The position numbers were made by a program, and so were the translations under genes. The notes beneath the pieces are model-generated. The model had not been told where the DNA came from, did no database searches, and was given only the letters and a program-made list of their open reading frames with translations. From Ruminococcaceae bacterium OttesenSCG-928-D13 (lineage in GTDB: Bacteria; Bacillota; Clostridia; Oscillospirales; Ruminococcaceae), in NCBI GenBank assembly GCA_030266915.1, contig JAJDIZ010000007.1, positions 1 to 39,930 on the forward strand: 39,930 nt of DNA, in the 5' to 3' direction. Shown here in pieces: positions 27,006-36,900 of the stretch (its first letter is position 1; each line of letters starts with the position of its first letter).

Positions 27006-27506
27006 TTACCACAGCATCGATGATTTTTCCCGCCGCGACATCCACCAGGCCGCGGTCGGTTGGGCCGGATTGACCGGCACCGTAAAACTATCCGTCGAAA
27101 AGCCCGCCGGCAGTTGAATACTGTTCAAGTAGGCGGGCGCGGTGACGGGCGGCCGGATTTCTCCAATCAGCTTGCCCTGGCGGGCTGCCACCTTCCCGTC
27201 GGCGATCACGATTTCCGGCGGGAACTGGTCCAGCTCACGCAGCAGCACAATGTCAGCAAGCCGGCCTCCAAGCCGATGCGGAAGGGCTTGTCAAGGTAGC
27301 CAAAGCGCCAGCCGCCACAGGAAATCCGGCTCCAGGTTCAGAATTTTCGAGGAAACCGTCTCCCCGATGCTGACCACCTTGTCCCATTGCAGCATCTCGG
27401 CAATATCGGCTGAATCAATATCGGCAGCAGCCGTTTCCAGCTCCGGGTTCAGCGGGCCGCAGGCAAAGCCAACTTTTAGGCGGTCATTCAACTTGCAGGT
27501 CGCCAA
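27006..27506 (-). pseudogene. Fragmented adenine deaminase-like amidohydrolase
   Basis: Two minus-strand frames: ...AADIDSADIAEMLQWDKVVSIGETV... and ...LLRELDQFPPEIVIADGKVAARQGKLIGEI..., interrupted by stops/frameshifts. Confidence 0.5.
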
Positions 27507-27514
27507 TCATCGGA

Positions 27515-28040
27515 TCAAGGCTGCCAACCTTTTTCCAGTTCCTCGCGAATGATCTGTACATAGCGGACCACCTTTTGCGCGTCACCGCCCACGGTGTACA
27601 CATCCCGCTGGGTCACCTCCAGCGTGCAGCCGGTGGCCGCCTTTGCCGTAGCAGCGATATGCGCCCTCACGGTTTCCTCATCCAGATTGCTTGCCACCCC
27701 AAGGAAGTTGGTGAGGGCTTGCGGTGATAGATTATGCTGCTGCCGCGCAGCGCCTCCCCCATTTTTTCCTCGTTGCACCATGGGGAAATGGAAATCTTGC
27801 GCAGGTTTGGCAGGCGGCTCACCATGTCCCACACCGGGTCCACCGGCTCGCAGCAGCCGTAGGACAGTCGTCCGTACACCTGCGCAATGCGCTCATAGTA
27901 GGGAAAAACGAACTCAGCGTACATCTCGGTCCCTGTGAACAGCCGCGCCGCGGTGCCCGACAGAAAGGGATTGCCACGGCGCATGAAGAGCACTTGTTCC
28001 TGGATCTGTCCGCTTTCGTCCTTACGATCCCCATAGAAAG
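27515..28040 (-). pseudogene. Frameshifted, N-terminally truncated UroD-like (uroporphyrinogen decarboxylase superfamily) remnant
   Basis: Frame 1 ...FVFPYYERIAQVYGRLSYGCCEPVDPVWDMVSRLPNLRKISISPWCNEEKMGEALRGSSIIYHRKPSP continues in another frame as NFLGVASNLDEETVRAHIAATAKAATGCTLEVTQRDVYTVGGDAQKVVRYVQIIREELEKGWQP; frameshift near 27710. Confidence 0.65.
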
Positions 28041-28142
28041 CGTATGCAAACCGCTTAGTAAGATTATATCTATCCGGGTGGATGGCTCGGGCACACTGCT
28101 GGCGGTGGGTTCAGGCAAAGCGAAAACCTTGCAGATGGTGTA

Positions 28143-30479
28143 GTGGCCACCGGCAAGCACTTCCTCGGCTTTGGGTTTTCAGAGGGCGGGCTGAACATGA
28201 CATCCAACCCCATCCCCTCGCGCGAACTAAGGGAGGTGTACGCAAAGCCATTTCAGGCGGCCATCTCTCAAGCCGACCTTGGTGCAATCATGAATTCCTA
28301 CGGTGTCATCGATGGCCAGCTTATCGTCGGTGCAAAGGAGATTTTAATCGACCTTTTACGAAACGAGATGGGCTTTGAGGGTATTGTTGTATCAGACTAT
28401 ATGTCCATTGAGCACCTGATCGACCGTCGTGTGGCACCAGATATGGACGCGGCTGCCCTATATGCGCTGCAGGCCGGACTGGACCTTGAGTGTCCGGTTC
28501 CCAACGGTTACAGTACTGAGCGGTTGGTGAAAGCGGTGGATGATGGTTTTTTGGACGAAGCACTTATAGACCGTTCGGCCCTGCGGGTGATGGAAACGAA
28601 AATCCGGCTAGATTTACCCGAAAATCCTAAGCCACGTAAAACGCTTTTCGAAAGCGCATACAGAAACCCTATGGCCTTGGAGCACAGCTTGAAAGCCGCG
28701 CGAGAAGCTACCGTGCTATTGAAGAACGACGGACTGCTGCCTCTTTCCAAAACACTGCATCGCATTGCAGTCATTGGCCCTCATGCGGACAGCATCCGAC
28801 TGCTGTTTGGGGGCTATACCTTCCCGGCAGGCATGGAGATGGCACTAGGGCGCTCCATGGGTGAGATGGCGGGCATGTCGCAGGACTTTATAACTATACA
28901 GGACGATGATGATTTTACACCGATGGAACCCTTCCCCGACAGCACTGTCATTGCTGATGCCGAACAACTTACGCCCTACATGAAGCGCCGCATCAATGTG
29001 ACCGGCCGCTGCGACTACAACTGCGCGTACCGTGAAAAATGCCGCCACCGTTGGCATATAAAGCAGATGAAATCCAATACCTTTGATTTTCAAATCTGCA
29101 ACCACCAGCTCCTGTTGGCCGATACCTTCCACCGCCGTGATGGGCATACGCCGCTCATCCCACATTACCAGGCCGTTATCATCGATGAGGGCCACAAGTT
29201 CCTCGCTGCCGCCCGGCAGATGTATGGAGTGGAACTTGCCGGCACCGATATTCTTCCGGTGACCGAGGACATTCGTGGCCTTTCCTTCAAATCCAATGAG
29301 GGCGGCGCCAAGGTCTGTCGGGATGCAAAAAAGCTATGCGGGCAAGCCAAACGGCTGACAAAACTTTTGCTTACTAACGTAGATATGGAGGGCGCCGATG
29401 AAGCATCTGACCGGATTTCCGTGGCTCTGGATGCAACTGCGGTTCGACATCTTCGCAATATTCGGAGTATCAGCGCCGAGTTGCTCACCAGCTTGTCGGA
29501 AGAGCAGGTGGCGCCACGGCAGACAGGACGCCGTGCTCACATCCTTTGGGAACTGGAAGGTATCGGCCAGCGTGCCGGTGCTCTCGAAAAGCATGGCAAC
29601 CTAATATGCTGGCAGGAAAAGCGCGGCGATGATGTGGCCTTGTGCGCAATTCCCAATAACTTGGACGAGCTGCTGTACCAGCATTTTTGGAGCAAAGGCA
29701 TTCCGGTTGTTCTCACCTCCGGCACCTTGTCCGCCGGTGACGATTTTTCACACATCAAGCGGGCGTTGGGCCTGCACCGGCTGGTGCCGTCCTATCTGAT
29801 GGAAACCACCCAGCCCTCGCCATTTGACCACAATGCCAACACCCTGCTATACATCAGCAAGGGGATGCCTTTCCCCGACAACCGTAGCCGGGAGTATCTG
29901 GCCGTCATCACGGACGAAATCGAGAGGCTGCTTAAAGCCGCCCACGGTCATGCCGCGGTACTGTTCACTTCATACAAGGCCATGGACATTGTGTGTGAAA
30001 TGCTGGAGGGACGCAACTTGCCTTACCCGATATTTCAGTTGAACCGTGGTAAAACTGCAGCCATCGGCCAGTTCCGTGAAAGCGATGGTGGTGTTCTGCT
30101 AGCATCGGGCGCTCTGTGGGAGGGCATCAATATTCCGGGCGATGCCCTTTCTCTGCTGGTGATTGTACGACTGCCCTTTGCCGTACCTGATCCTGTCAGC
30201 GAATATGAGCAAACACTTTACCCGAGCATGGCCGCTTTCAAGGACTCTGTGGTGGTCCCCGATATGCTTGTAAAGCTAAAACAGGGTGCAGGCCGGCTGA
30301 TTCGCACGGAGACTGACACCGGCGTGATTGCCATCCTGGACTCCCGAGCACAGGAGGGCAGTCAGTATCATAATCGTATACTTCGTGCGCTGCCCACTTG
30401 TAGGGTTACTACCGACATAGCGGGTGTGCGTCGGTTTATTCGTTCAAAAAAAAAACATGCAATATTTTGTGAGGTATAG
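28143..30479 (+). pseudogene. In-frame chimera: truncated GH3 beta-glucosidase-like N-term fused to DinG/XPD-type helicase C-term
   Basis: GH3: VATGKHFLGFGFSEGGLN...GFEGIVVSDYMSIEHL...AREATVLLKNDGLLPLSKTLHRIAVIGPHADS. Helicase: GRCDYNCAYREKCRHR, FQICNHQLLLAD, IIDEGHKF, VVLTSGTLS, LASGALWEGINIPGD, QGAGRLIRTETDTG. No Walker A. Confidence 0.75.
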
Positions 30480-30481
30480 TC

Positions 30482-30679
30482 ATGGGCAAACATAAATTAA
30501 GCGTTGCTCCAGGAGGGCGCACATCGGTGTCTGGGTATCTGAATGGCAACCCGGTCACCATAAATTTTACGGAAACGACAAGCGATTTATTGGTGGAGCT
30601 GGTAAAGCGGCAGCTTGCTAGTTCCCACATACGAAGCATTGGTATTAAAAAAGAACAGAGAAGTGGCACAACCTTTTGA
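30482..30679 (+). CDS. Small protein, possibly TnpW-like transposon-associated
   Basis: 65 aa MGKHKLSVAPGGRTSVSGYLNGNPVTINFTETTSDLLVELVKRQLAS...; starts 2 nt after the helicase stop; resemblance is by eye only. Confidence 0.4.
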   Translation: MGKHKLSVAPGGRTSVSGYLNGNPVTINFTETTSDLLVELVKRQLASSHIRSIGIKKEQRSGTTF

Positions 30680-30681
30680 TT

Positions 30682-32223
30682 CTATTCGTTGTACATGCTT
30701 TTATTAAAAAGCATGACCTGGTTGCGCCCATTTTCCTTGGCTACGTACAGTGCCTTATCCGCATCACTGATAATGTCCTTGAGCGTATCATGTATCGCAC
30801 TGTCATAGGCCGCCACACCGACACTCATGGTTACCGGTATGCGGTGTCCTTCACACATGAAAGGTTCCACCTCAATACATTGGCGCAGCTTTTCGGCGAG
30901 TTCAACAGCGTTATCGGCTGAAATGTGCGTAAAAAAGGCACAAAACTCCTCTCCACCGTACCGGCCAAAGACATCGGTATCCCGAAGGCGTTTCGTCAAC
31001 CTTTGTGCCGCTACTTGTAGCACCTCATCGCCGCACTGGTGCCCGTAGGAATCGTTCACGTTTTTGAAGTAGTCGAGATCGAACATCATGATCACCGCTT
31101 GCCCGCCCTGCTGAATAATCGTTGCGAGCTCCATGTCGGCAATTTGAAAAAAGGTACCCCTGTTGTACACTTGTGTCAGCGCATCATGGGCCGCCTTTTT
31201 ATCTAATGTATGTATTAGGTTCTGAGTTTCAGTTGTATCGTAAAGCATAATGCAAGTGCATACAATTTTCCCATTATGCGCGATGTTGGTTTGCGAGACA
31301 TGATAATATCGTCCATTGGCAGCGCGTACTGGCGGGTAATCTTCTTCTGAACCAAAAGGAACAAAGTTGCTCTCGGAAAAATCATCCAGTTCAGTAAAAA
31401 TATCGCCTACCTCTACCGCTTTTAATGAGGGATATATTTCCATTGCTGCACGATTTGCCTCAAGAAAGCGGCACTGGCTATCCACAATGATGAATGCATC
31501 CGTCATCTTCTCCACAATAGTCGATTTGGCGAATGGAAGAAGCTGTAACAAATTGAGCCGTTGTACCGCAAAGACAACCAACCCAGATGTGATGGCCAAC
31601 ACAACGGGCGTCACATCCCATCCATAAGGTGTAAAACCAAACAGGTATAGCAAGTTCGAGAGGATTGGCAGGCCAATTGCAATGAACAGGGACACCTCCC
31701 GTTGATGTCTGTGACCTTTGCGCTCTTTTATCTGCATGAGTATCATGCCCTGCGTTAAGAGAAGCAGCACCAATGTGTAGCTGACCGACAAAATGTACAG
31801 CGGTGTAGGCTCCACAAGTAAATGTGGCAGAGGAGGACCCGTAACAAAGCTGGTGCTCCGGTAGAACAAATTGTAAGGGTTGCCGGTAGCAACCAGAATA
31901 CAGCATAGCCACGGGAAAACAAAAAGTGACCTGCGCAGATGAATATTGATTCTTCTGTCATAAAAATCCGCAAAAGCTAGAAATGCATGGGGTGCGATGA
32001 AGGGAAGGCCCACGTATTCCACAATGATGGCGCGATAGGCCGAGAAGTGGCTATTTGCCGTGGCTTCAAAGATGCTGCCTGCGATATAGACACACGTACT
32101 TAATATCGCAAGGCTAAGGTGCTCCGTTTTTTGAAACTCCCGTTTTGTTGAAATGATAATAAAGGCCCCAAGTGACAAAACGCCGGAAAGTATAAGCAGG
32201 GCAATCATAAAATGCACATTCAT
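30682..32223 (-). CDS. Membrane diguanylate cyclase: N-terminal 7TM region - PAS - GGDEF
   Basis: Hydrophobic N-term; PAS-like DAFIIVDSQCRFLEANRAAMEI; GRYGGEEF active site with RDTD (RxxD I-site) 5 residues upstream; start at ATG 32223 behind AGGAGAG. Confidence 0.88.
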   Translation of the reverse strand: MNVHFMIALLILSGVLSLGAFIIISTKREFQKTEHLSLAILSTCVYIAGSIFEATANSHFSAYRAIIVEYVGLPFIAPHAFLAFADFYDRRINIHLRRSLFVFPWLCCILVATGNPYNLFYRSTSFVTGPPLPHLLVEPTPLYILSVSYTLVLLLLTQGMILMQIKERKGHRHQREVSLFIAIGLPILSNLLYLFGFTPYGWDVTPVVLAITSGLVVFAVQRLNLLQLLPFAKSTIVEKMTDAFIIVDSQCRFLEANRAAMEIYPSLKAVEVGDIFTELDDFSESNFVPFGSEEDYPPVRAANGRYYHVSQTNIAHNGKIVCTCIMLYDTTETQNLIHTLDKKAAHDALTQVYNRGTFFQIADMELATIIQQGGQAVIMMFDLDYFKNVNDSYGHQCGDEVLQVAAQRLTKRLRDTDVFGRYGGEEFCAFFTHISADNAVELAEKLRQCIEVEPFMCEGHRIPVTMSVGVAAYDSAIHDTLKDIISDADKALYVAKENGRNQVMLFNKSMYNE

Positions 32224-32349
32224 CTCTCCTACAATAATATTAGCGGTTAAGGGCACGGTAGCCAGCCGTGCTCTTTTCCGTCTTGTTGCCAAAGCTGTAG
32301 AATGAGTGGGCAATCGGCCTGACATTTTCACCTTGGACTAACCACGTCC

Positions 32350-33850
32350 GTTCAGGAGCCAGTCAGCCATCCCCTCATTCGCAGCGTTCGATTGATACAG
32401 GTAGAACTGCCCTTGGGTACGTTCGTGTAATCACAGGAGATTGAATCGGCAATGAGAAAATGGTGGATGCCATTGCAAAAACAATCGATGGGAGGATGTA
32501 CATGAACGCAGTTGGTATCGACATTTCCAAGGGAAAGTGTATGGTAGCCGTGTTGCGGCCCTTGGGAGAAGTAGTGAAAGAGCCTTTTGAAGTGGAACAC
32601 GACTATGGAGCGCTGGAATCACTGGCCTACACGCTAAAAGGATTGGAAGGTGAAACCAGAGCCATTATGGAGAGCACAGGCCGCTACTATGAGCCGGTGG
32701 CCCAGGTTCTCCATGAAATCGGTGTGTTTGTCAGCGTAGTAAACCCCGGCCTAATCCATGACTTCGGGAACAACTCGCTGCGGCGGGTAAAGACCGACAA
32801 AAAGGATGCCTTAAAGATTGCGAAATTCGGGCTTGACAACTGGGCCGCTCTGCGGGAATATACCCCTATGGAAGCGGTAAGGCAGCAACTGAAAAATGCG
32901 TCCCGGCAGCTTGCGTTGTACACCAAGATAAAAACCGGGCTGAAAAACAATCTCATCGCCCTGCTGGACATGACATGGCCGGGCGTAAACACCCTCTTTA
33001 ACAGTCCCGTCCGTTCCGACGGGCGCGAGAAGTGGGTGGATTTCGCCTACACATTTTGGCATGCTGACTGCGTTTGCTTGTTGACAGAGGCAGTGTTCGT
33101 TGAAAAATACCGTAAGTGGTGCAAGCGCAAAGGCTACAATTTTAGTCAGTACAAGGCCGAAGACCTCTACATCGAGTCTCTGGGCCACTTCACCACCTTG
33201 CCCAAAAACAGGAGCACCAGAACCCTTATCCACGAAGCAATCACAGCACTTAACTCTATTTCTCGCACCGCAGAGGTGTTCCGGGCGGAGATGCAGCGCT
33301 TGGCCGAGTTGTTGCCAGAGTATTCCGTCGTGATGGAAATGTATGGTGTTGGCAAGTCTATCGGCCCGCAGCTCATGGCTGAAATTGGGGATGTGCGACG
33401 GTTCGCCCACCGGGGCGCGCTCATCGCTTACGCCGGCGTTGACCCACAGCCTTCGCAGTCCGGCAAGTACGACCGTAACAGTAACCCTATCTCACGAAAG
33501 GGCTCTTCCAGCATACGCAAGAGCCTATATCAGGTAATGGTCACCCTGCTGCGGAAAGCACCTGCTAACGAACCGATCTACCAGTTCATTGACAGAAAGC
33601 GAAGCGAGGGAAAACCTTACTTTGTATACATGACCGCTGGGGCTAACAAGTTCCTGCGCATATACTATGCCCGTGTCAAGGAACATCTGAGCAAGCTGGA
33701 TGAATCGTCCACGACATAGCGGATAGCCTTTTCATTCGCCAGCGTGACTTTACGGTGGCTTTTTTGTTGTGCGCACTTTTTTTTGTTGCTGGCTATTACA
33801 ATTTTTTTTGAAAAAGGCTTGACTTTATATTTACAGGCTCCTGACAGCTT
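32350..33850 (+). mobile_element. IS110-family insertion sequence (boundaries approximate)
   Basis: IS110 transposase plus flanking non-coding DNA on both sides; 9-bp inverted repeat TCAGGAGCC (32352-32360) / GGCTCCTGA (33835-33843) is a tentative subterminal IR. Confidence 0.55.
32502..33719 (+). CDS. IS110-family transposase/recombinase (DEDD + C-terminal transposase_20)
   Basis: MNAVGIDISKGKCMVAVL, MESTGRYYEPV, RRVKTDKKDALKIAKF, and C-term YGVGKSIGPQLMAEIGDVRRFAHRGALIAYAGVDPQPSQSGKY...KGSSSIRKSLYQ. Confidence 0.93.
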   Translation: MNAVGIDISKGKCMVAVLRPLGEVVKEPFEVEHDYGALESLAYTLKGLEGETRAIMESTGRYYEPVAQVLHEIGVFVSVVNPGLIHDFGNNSLRRVKTDKKDALKIAKFGLDNWAALREYTPMEAVRQQLKNASRQLALYTKIKTGLKNNLIALLDMTWPGVNTLFNSPVRSDGREKWVDFAYTFWHADCVCLLTEAVFVEKYRKWCKRKGYNFSQYKAEDLYIESLGHFTTLPKNRSTRTLIHEAITALNSISRTAEVFRAEMQRLAELLPEYSVVMEMYGVGKSIGPQLMAEIGDVRRFAHRGALIAYAGVDPQPSQSGKYDRNSNPISRKGSSSIRKSLYQVMVTLLRKAPANEPIYQFIDRKRSEGKPYFVYMTAGANKFLRIYYARVKEHLSKLDESSTT

Positions 33851-34322
33851 ATGCATACTTGTCGATGATTTAGGCTGCTTAGGCAGCCATGTGTCGGTTT
33901 TCTGCACCCATCAGAGCAAATCTGGGCCTACGATTCCCCTCAACTTTATTATACCACAACAGACATCCGCTGGAGTAAGTACACGATGAAAACTACAATC
34001 TGACACTTATCTTTCTCTGTAGGCGTGTAAAGTTGTCTGCTTTCATGTATAATAAGACCATCATGGATGAACGGTACTACGCCGTTGAGTTTCTCGCCCT
34101 TTCATATAAAAAAACAATCTGGAAAGATCGGTGCATTCCCTATTACAGTGAACATCTTTTACCTTCCACATTCAACCTCAATGTACGTCCATGCCATTGC
34201 GTTGCCATTTTCTTGCCGACATGTAGCCACAACATTTGTTTGCAACAAGGTATAGATGCCATAGATCTACTATCTAAACGCCTGTTTCCTTTTTGCTCCT
34301 GCGCGTAGGGAGGAGGTTTTAC

Positions 34323-36878
34323 ATGAGACGTCAAACATTGCCCTATAGCCCCGAGCTTCCAGCGCGGCAACGGATCGACAGCTATTTTGAACAGGGCTTG
34401 TCGAACAGCCTCATCACAGTTTCCGCAGCGCCGGGCTATGGCAAAACTCATGAAACGGCGCGCTGGCTATCCAGCGCAAATGTCCGACTGGCTTGGATGC
34501 GCCTGACCCGCCTTGACAATCTGCCGCTTCGTTTTTGGAGCAATTTGGTCGAGTCCTTCCGGATGGAGTTTCCAGACATGGCGGACAAGTTGGAGGAGAT
34601 GGGTTTCCCGGATAGTCTGGCAAAAATGGATGCTTTTGTAAGGATTCTGGCAGATGAGGTGTATTCAGGCGCCTTGGCTGTTTTGGCAATTGACGATTGC
34701 AATACACTGGAATCGCCGGAAATTGAACAGCTGTTTGAATTTCTGCTTGAAGCGGAGATGGAGAACTTCTGTATCGTGCGTATCAGCCGTACCGAAATGA
34801 GGCTATACGAAAAAAACCTGTACGGCGGCGGTATTTCCCGAATCACTCAGGACATGCTCGCCTTTACCCTGGACGAACTACGCGATTACTGCACGGCCTT
34901 GCAGCTGGGGCTTTCAGAGCAGACGGTGGTGCGACTGCATGAGGATACTGGCGGATGGCCGCTGATGATCCACCTGCTGGTGAACCAGATACGCACCGAG
35001 CACACTTACCGCAAATCTTTAGACAGCAGCCAAAAACAAATCAGCAGCCTGTTCGAAAAGGGGCAGTTTTCCGCATATAGCCTCGATGTTCAAAAGTTTC
35101 TGGTGAGGCTTTCGCTCACCCCGATTTTCTCCCTGGATATGATTCGACAGCTAGCCGGGCCAGGCATGGACGAGTTTGTACAGGTCCTTATCCGCAACCC
35201 CTACGTAGCATACGAGCCATCCACCGGCTTGTATACCTTCCAGAATATGTACCGGGATTTTTTGATAAGCAAACAGGACATGATTGCTCCAAAAGAGCGG
35301 GAGCGGACCTTTAGGGCCGCCGGGGATTCGGCACTGGCATACGGACACCTGCTGGACGCCACTGATTACTACAGCAGGTGCGGCCGGTTTGAGGACATGG
35401 TTGGGGTCATCGTCAAATATATCGCGGGGCAGTTTGCTGTTAGCCTGCCCCAATGCGAGTTTTTTTTGGACAAGCTGAACCATCTGCCGACGGAGTTTTC
35501 CGCAGGGCATGACCTGGTGGATTACTGCAAGGCTTGCATTTACATTCAGCTTCTGCAGCCGGACCGGGCAATGGAGACTTTGGAGGCAATGGCGGCACGG
35601 CTTGAAGACAGCGCCGACCCAAAAGCAAAAAGCATGCTTGGCGAAGTGTATGAGCGCATGGCCGGCGTCTACATGATTTGGACTCGTGAATGCTTCATGG
35701 ACTATTACAAGAAGGCGGCCAAGCTGTTGCCAAGCGGCTCTGCCTTCAAACCAAAGGGCATGCTGAGGTTCAAAAATTACAACATCATCTCCGTAGAGGA
35801 AAATGTGCCCGAAGCCCTGCAGCGCATGGAGACGAAAATACACGAGGGTATTTCGGCGATGGTCCAAGTGGAGGGTGGCGCCGCAGCCGGCTTCCAGTAT
35901 CTTTTCTCCACAGAGGCCGCCTACAATACCTTGAACCTCGACCGCGCGAAACAGATGGCGCATCGTGCCATCTACGACGCAGTTACAGCCGACCAGCACG
36001 ATATTGTGTGCAGCGCCTACTATATGCTGGCAAAGGCTTACTGCATGGAAGGCGACCAACTGGGCATGCGGGAACAAATAGCGCACCTATGCAGCTACGC
36101 CGATGGACTCAGATTACAGGAAATCAACGAGATACGCGATTACGCCTTAAGCTGGTACCGGTTTGTGCTGGGCGATGTGGAGCAAATCACTCCATGGATC
36201 GTTTCAGCCCAGAGGGGTATCGCTTCCTTAATGCCCTTGGCCATTGGCCGTGCCGAAACCCTTTTTGCGGATTATCTTTATTCGGGAGAGCGATACAATG
36301 AGATGATTGCGCTTCTTGAACATGCACGAAATCTGTATCGGATGAAAGGATGGGGGGACCTCGTCAACACCCACCTGTTGCTGGCCCTGGGCTACCACAG
36401 CCTGGGCGACGGCGCGAATGCCATGCAGTCCCTTCTGGATGCCTATAGCATGACCTGGCAAAACCAGATACTGGCCCCATTTGTGGAACGGGGAGAGGAT
36501 ATCCGTGTGCTGCTGCGCTATGCCGTCAAGCAGGATTGCCCGCTGGACAAGGCGTGGGTTGAGACGGTATCGGACAAGGCCCAAGCCTATAGCAAGGCGC
36601 TTGCCCAGATGAAAAAACAATATAAAAGCGACAGCAAATCGGAGAAAATAGCGCAAGAAAACCCCCTGACAAAACGTGAAACCGTTATTCTGGCTTACCT
36701 TGCACAGGGGATGATGCGTGAGGAGATCTCCGCGGTGGAATACGTGTCAATCAACACGGTAAAGTCGCACATCCGAAGCATTTACAACAAGCTTGGCGCC
36801 ATAAACCGGGCCGACGCAGTCAGAATCGGCATTCAACTTGGCATTATTGAACCCGACCAGGGCGACACCATGACATAA
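34323..36878 (+). CDS. STAND/MalT-like ATP-binding LuxR-family transcriptional regulator
   Basis: Walker A VSAAPGYGKT; C-term LTKRETVILAYLAQGMMREEISAVEYVSINTVKSHIRSIYNKLGAINRADAVRIG (LuxR HTH); GGAGGAGG RBS before the ATG. Confidence 0.9.
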   Translation: MRRQTLPYSPELPARQRIDSYFEQGLSNSLITVSAAPGYGKTHETARWLSSANVRLAWMRLTRLDNLPLRFWSNLVESFRMEFPDMADKLEEMGFPDSLAKMDAFVRILADEVYSGALAVLAIDDCNTLESPEIEQLFEFLLEAEMENFCIVRISRTEMRLYEKNLYGGGISRITQDMLAFTLDELRDYCTALQLGLSEQTVVRLHEDTGGWPLMIHLLVNQIRTEHTYRKSLDSSQKQISSLFEKGQFSAYSLDVQKFLVRLSLTPIFSLDMIRQLAGPGMDEFVQVLIRNPYVAYEPSTGLYTFQNMYRDFLISKQDMIAPKERERTFRAAGDSALAYGHLLDATDYYSRCGRFEDMVGVIVKYIAGQFAVSLPQCEFFLDKLNHLPTEFSAGHDLVDYCKACIYIQLLQPDRAMETLEAMAARLEDSADPKAKSMLGEVYERMAGVYMIWTRECFMDYYKKAAKLLPSGSAFKPKGMLRFKNYNIISVEENVPEALQRMETKIHEGISAMVQVEGGAAAGFQYLFSTEAAYNTLNLDRAKQMAHRAIYDAVTADQHDIVCSAYYMLAKAYCMEGDQLGMREQIAHLCSYADGLRLQEINEIRDYALSWYRFVLGDVEQITPWIVSAQRGIASLMPLAIGRAETLFADYLYSGERYNEMIALLEHARNLYRMKGWGDLVNTHLLLALGYHSLGDGANAMQSLLDAYSMTWQNQILAPFVERGEDIRVLLRYAVKQDCPLDKAWVETVSDKAQAYSKALAQMKKQYKSDSKSEKIAQENPLTKRETVILAYLAQGMMREEISAVEYVSINTVKSHIRSIYNKLGAINRADAVRIGIQLGIIEPDQGDTMT

Positions 36879-36900
36879 AAGCGCTCAGGGGCGCCTGCCA

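Noticed and set aside
32224-32340. Hairpin GGGCACGG...CCGTGCTC in the GGDEF leader as a possible c-di-GMP riboswitch
   Set aside because: The leader does not show the GEMM-I core or a recognisable class II pattern by eye; a covariance-model search would be needed.
34033-34308. 91-aa ORF upstream of the LuxR regulator
   Set aside because: No recognisable domain or good RBS; likely non-coding/leader DNA.
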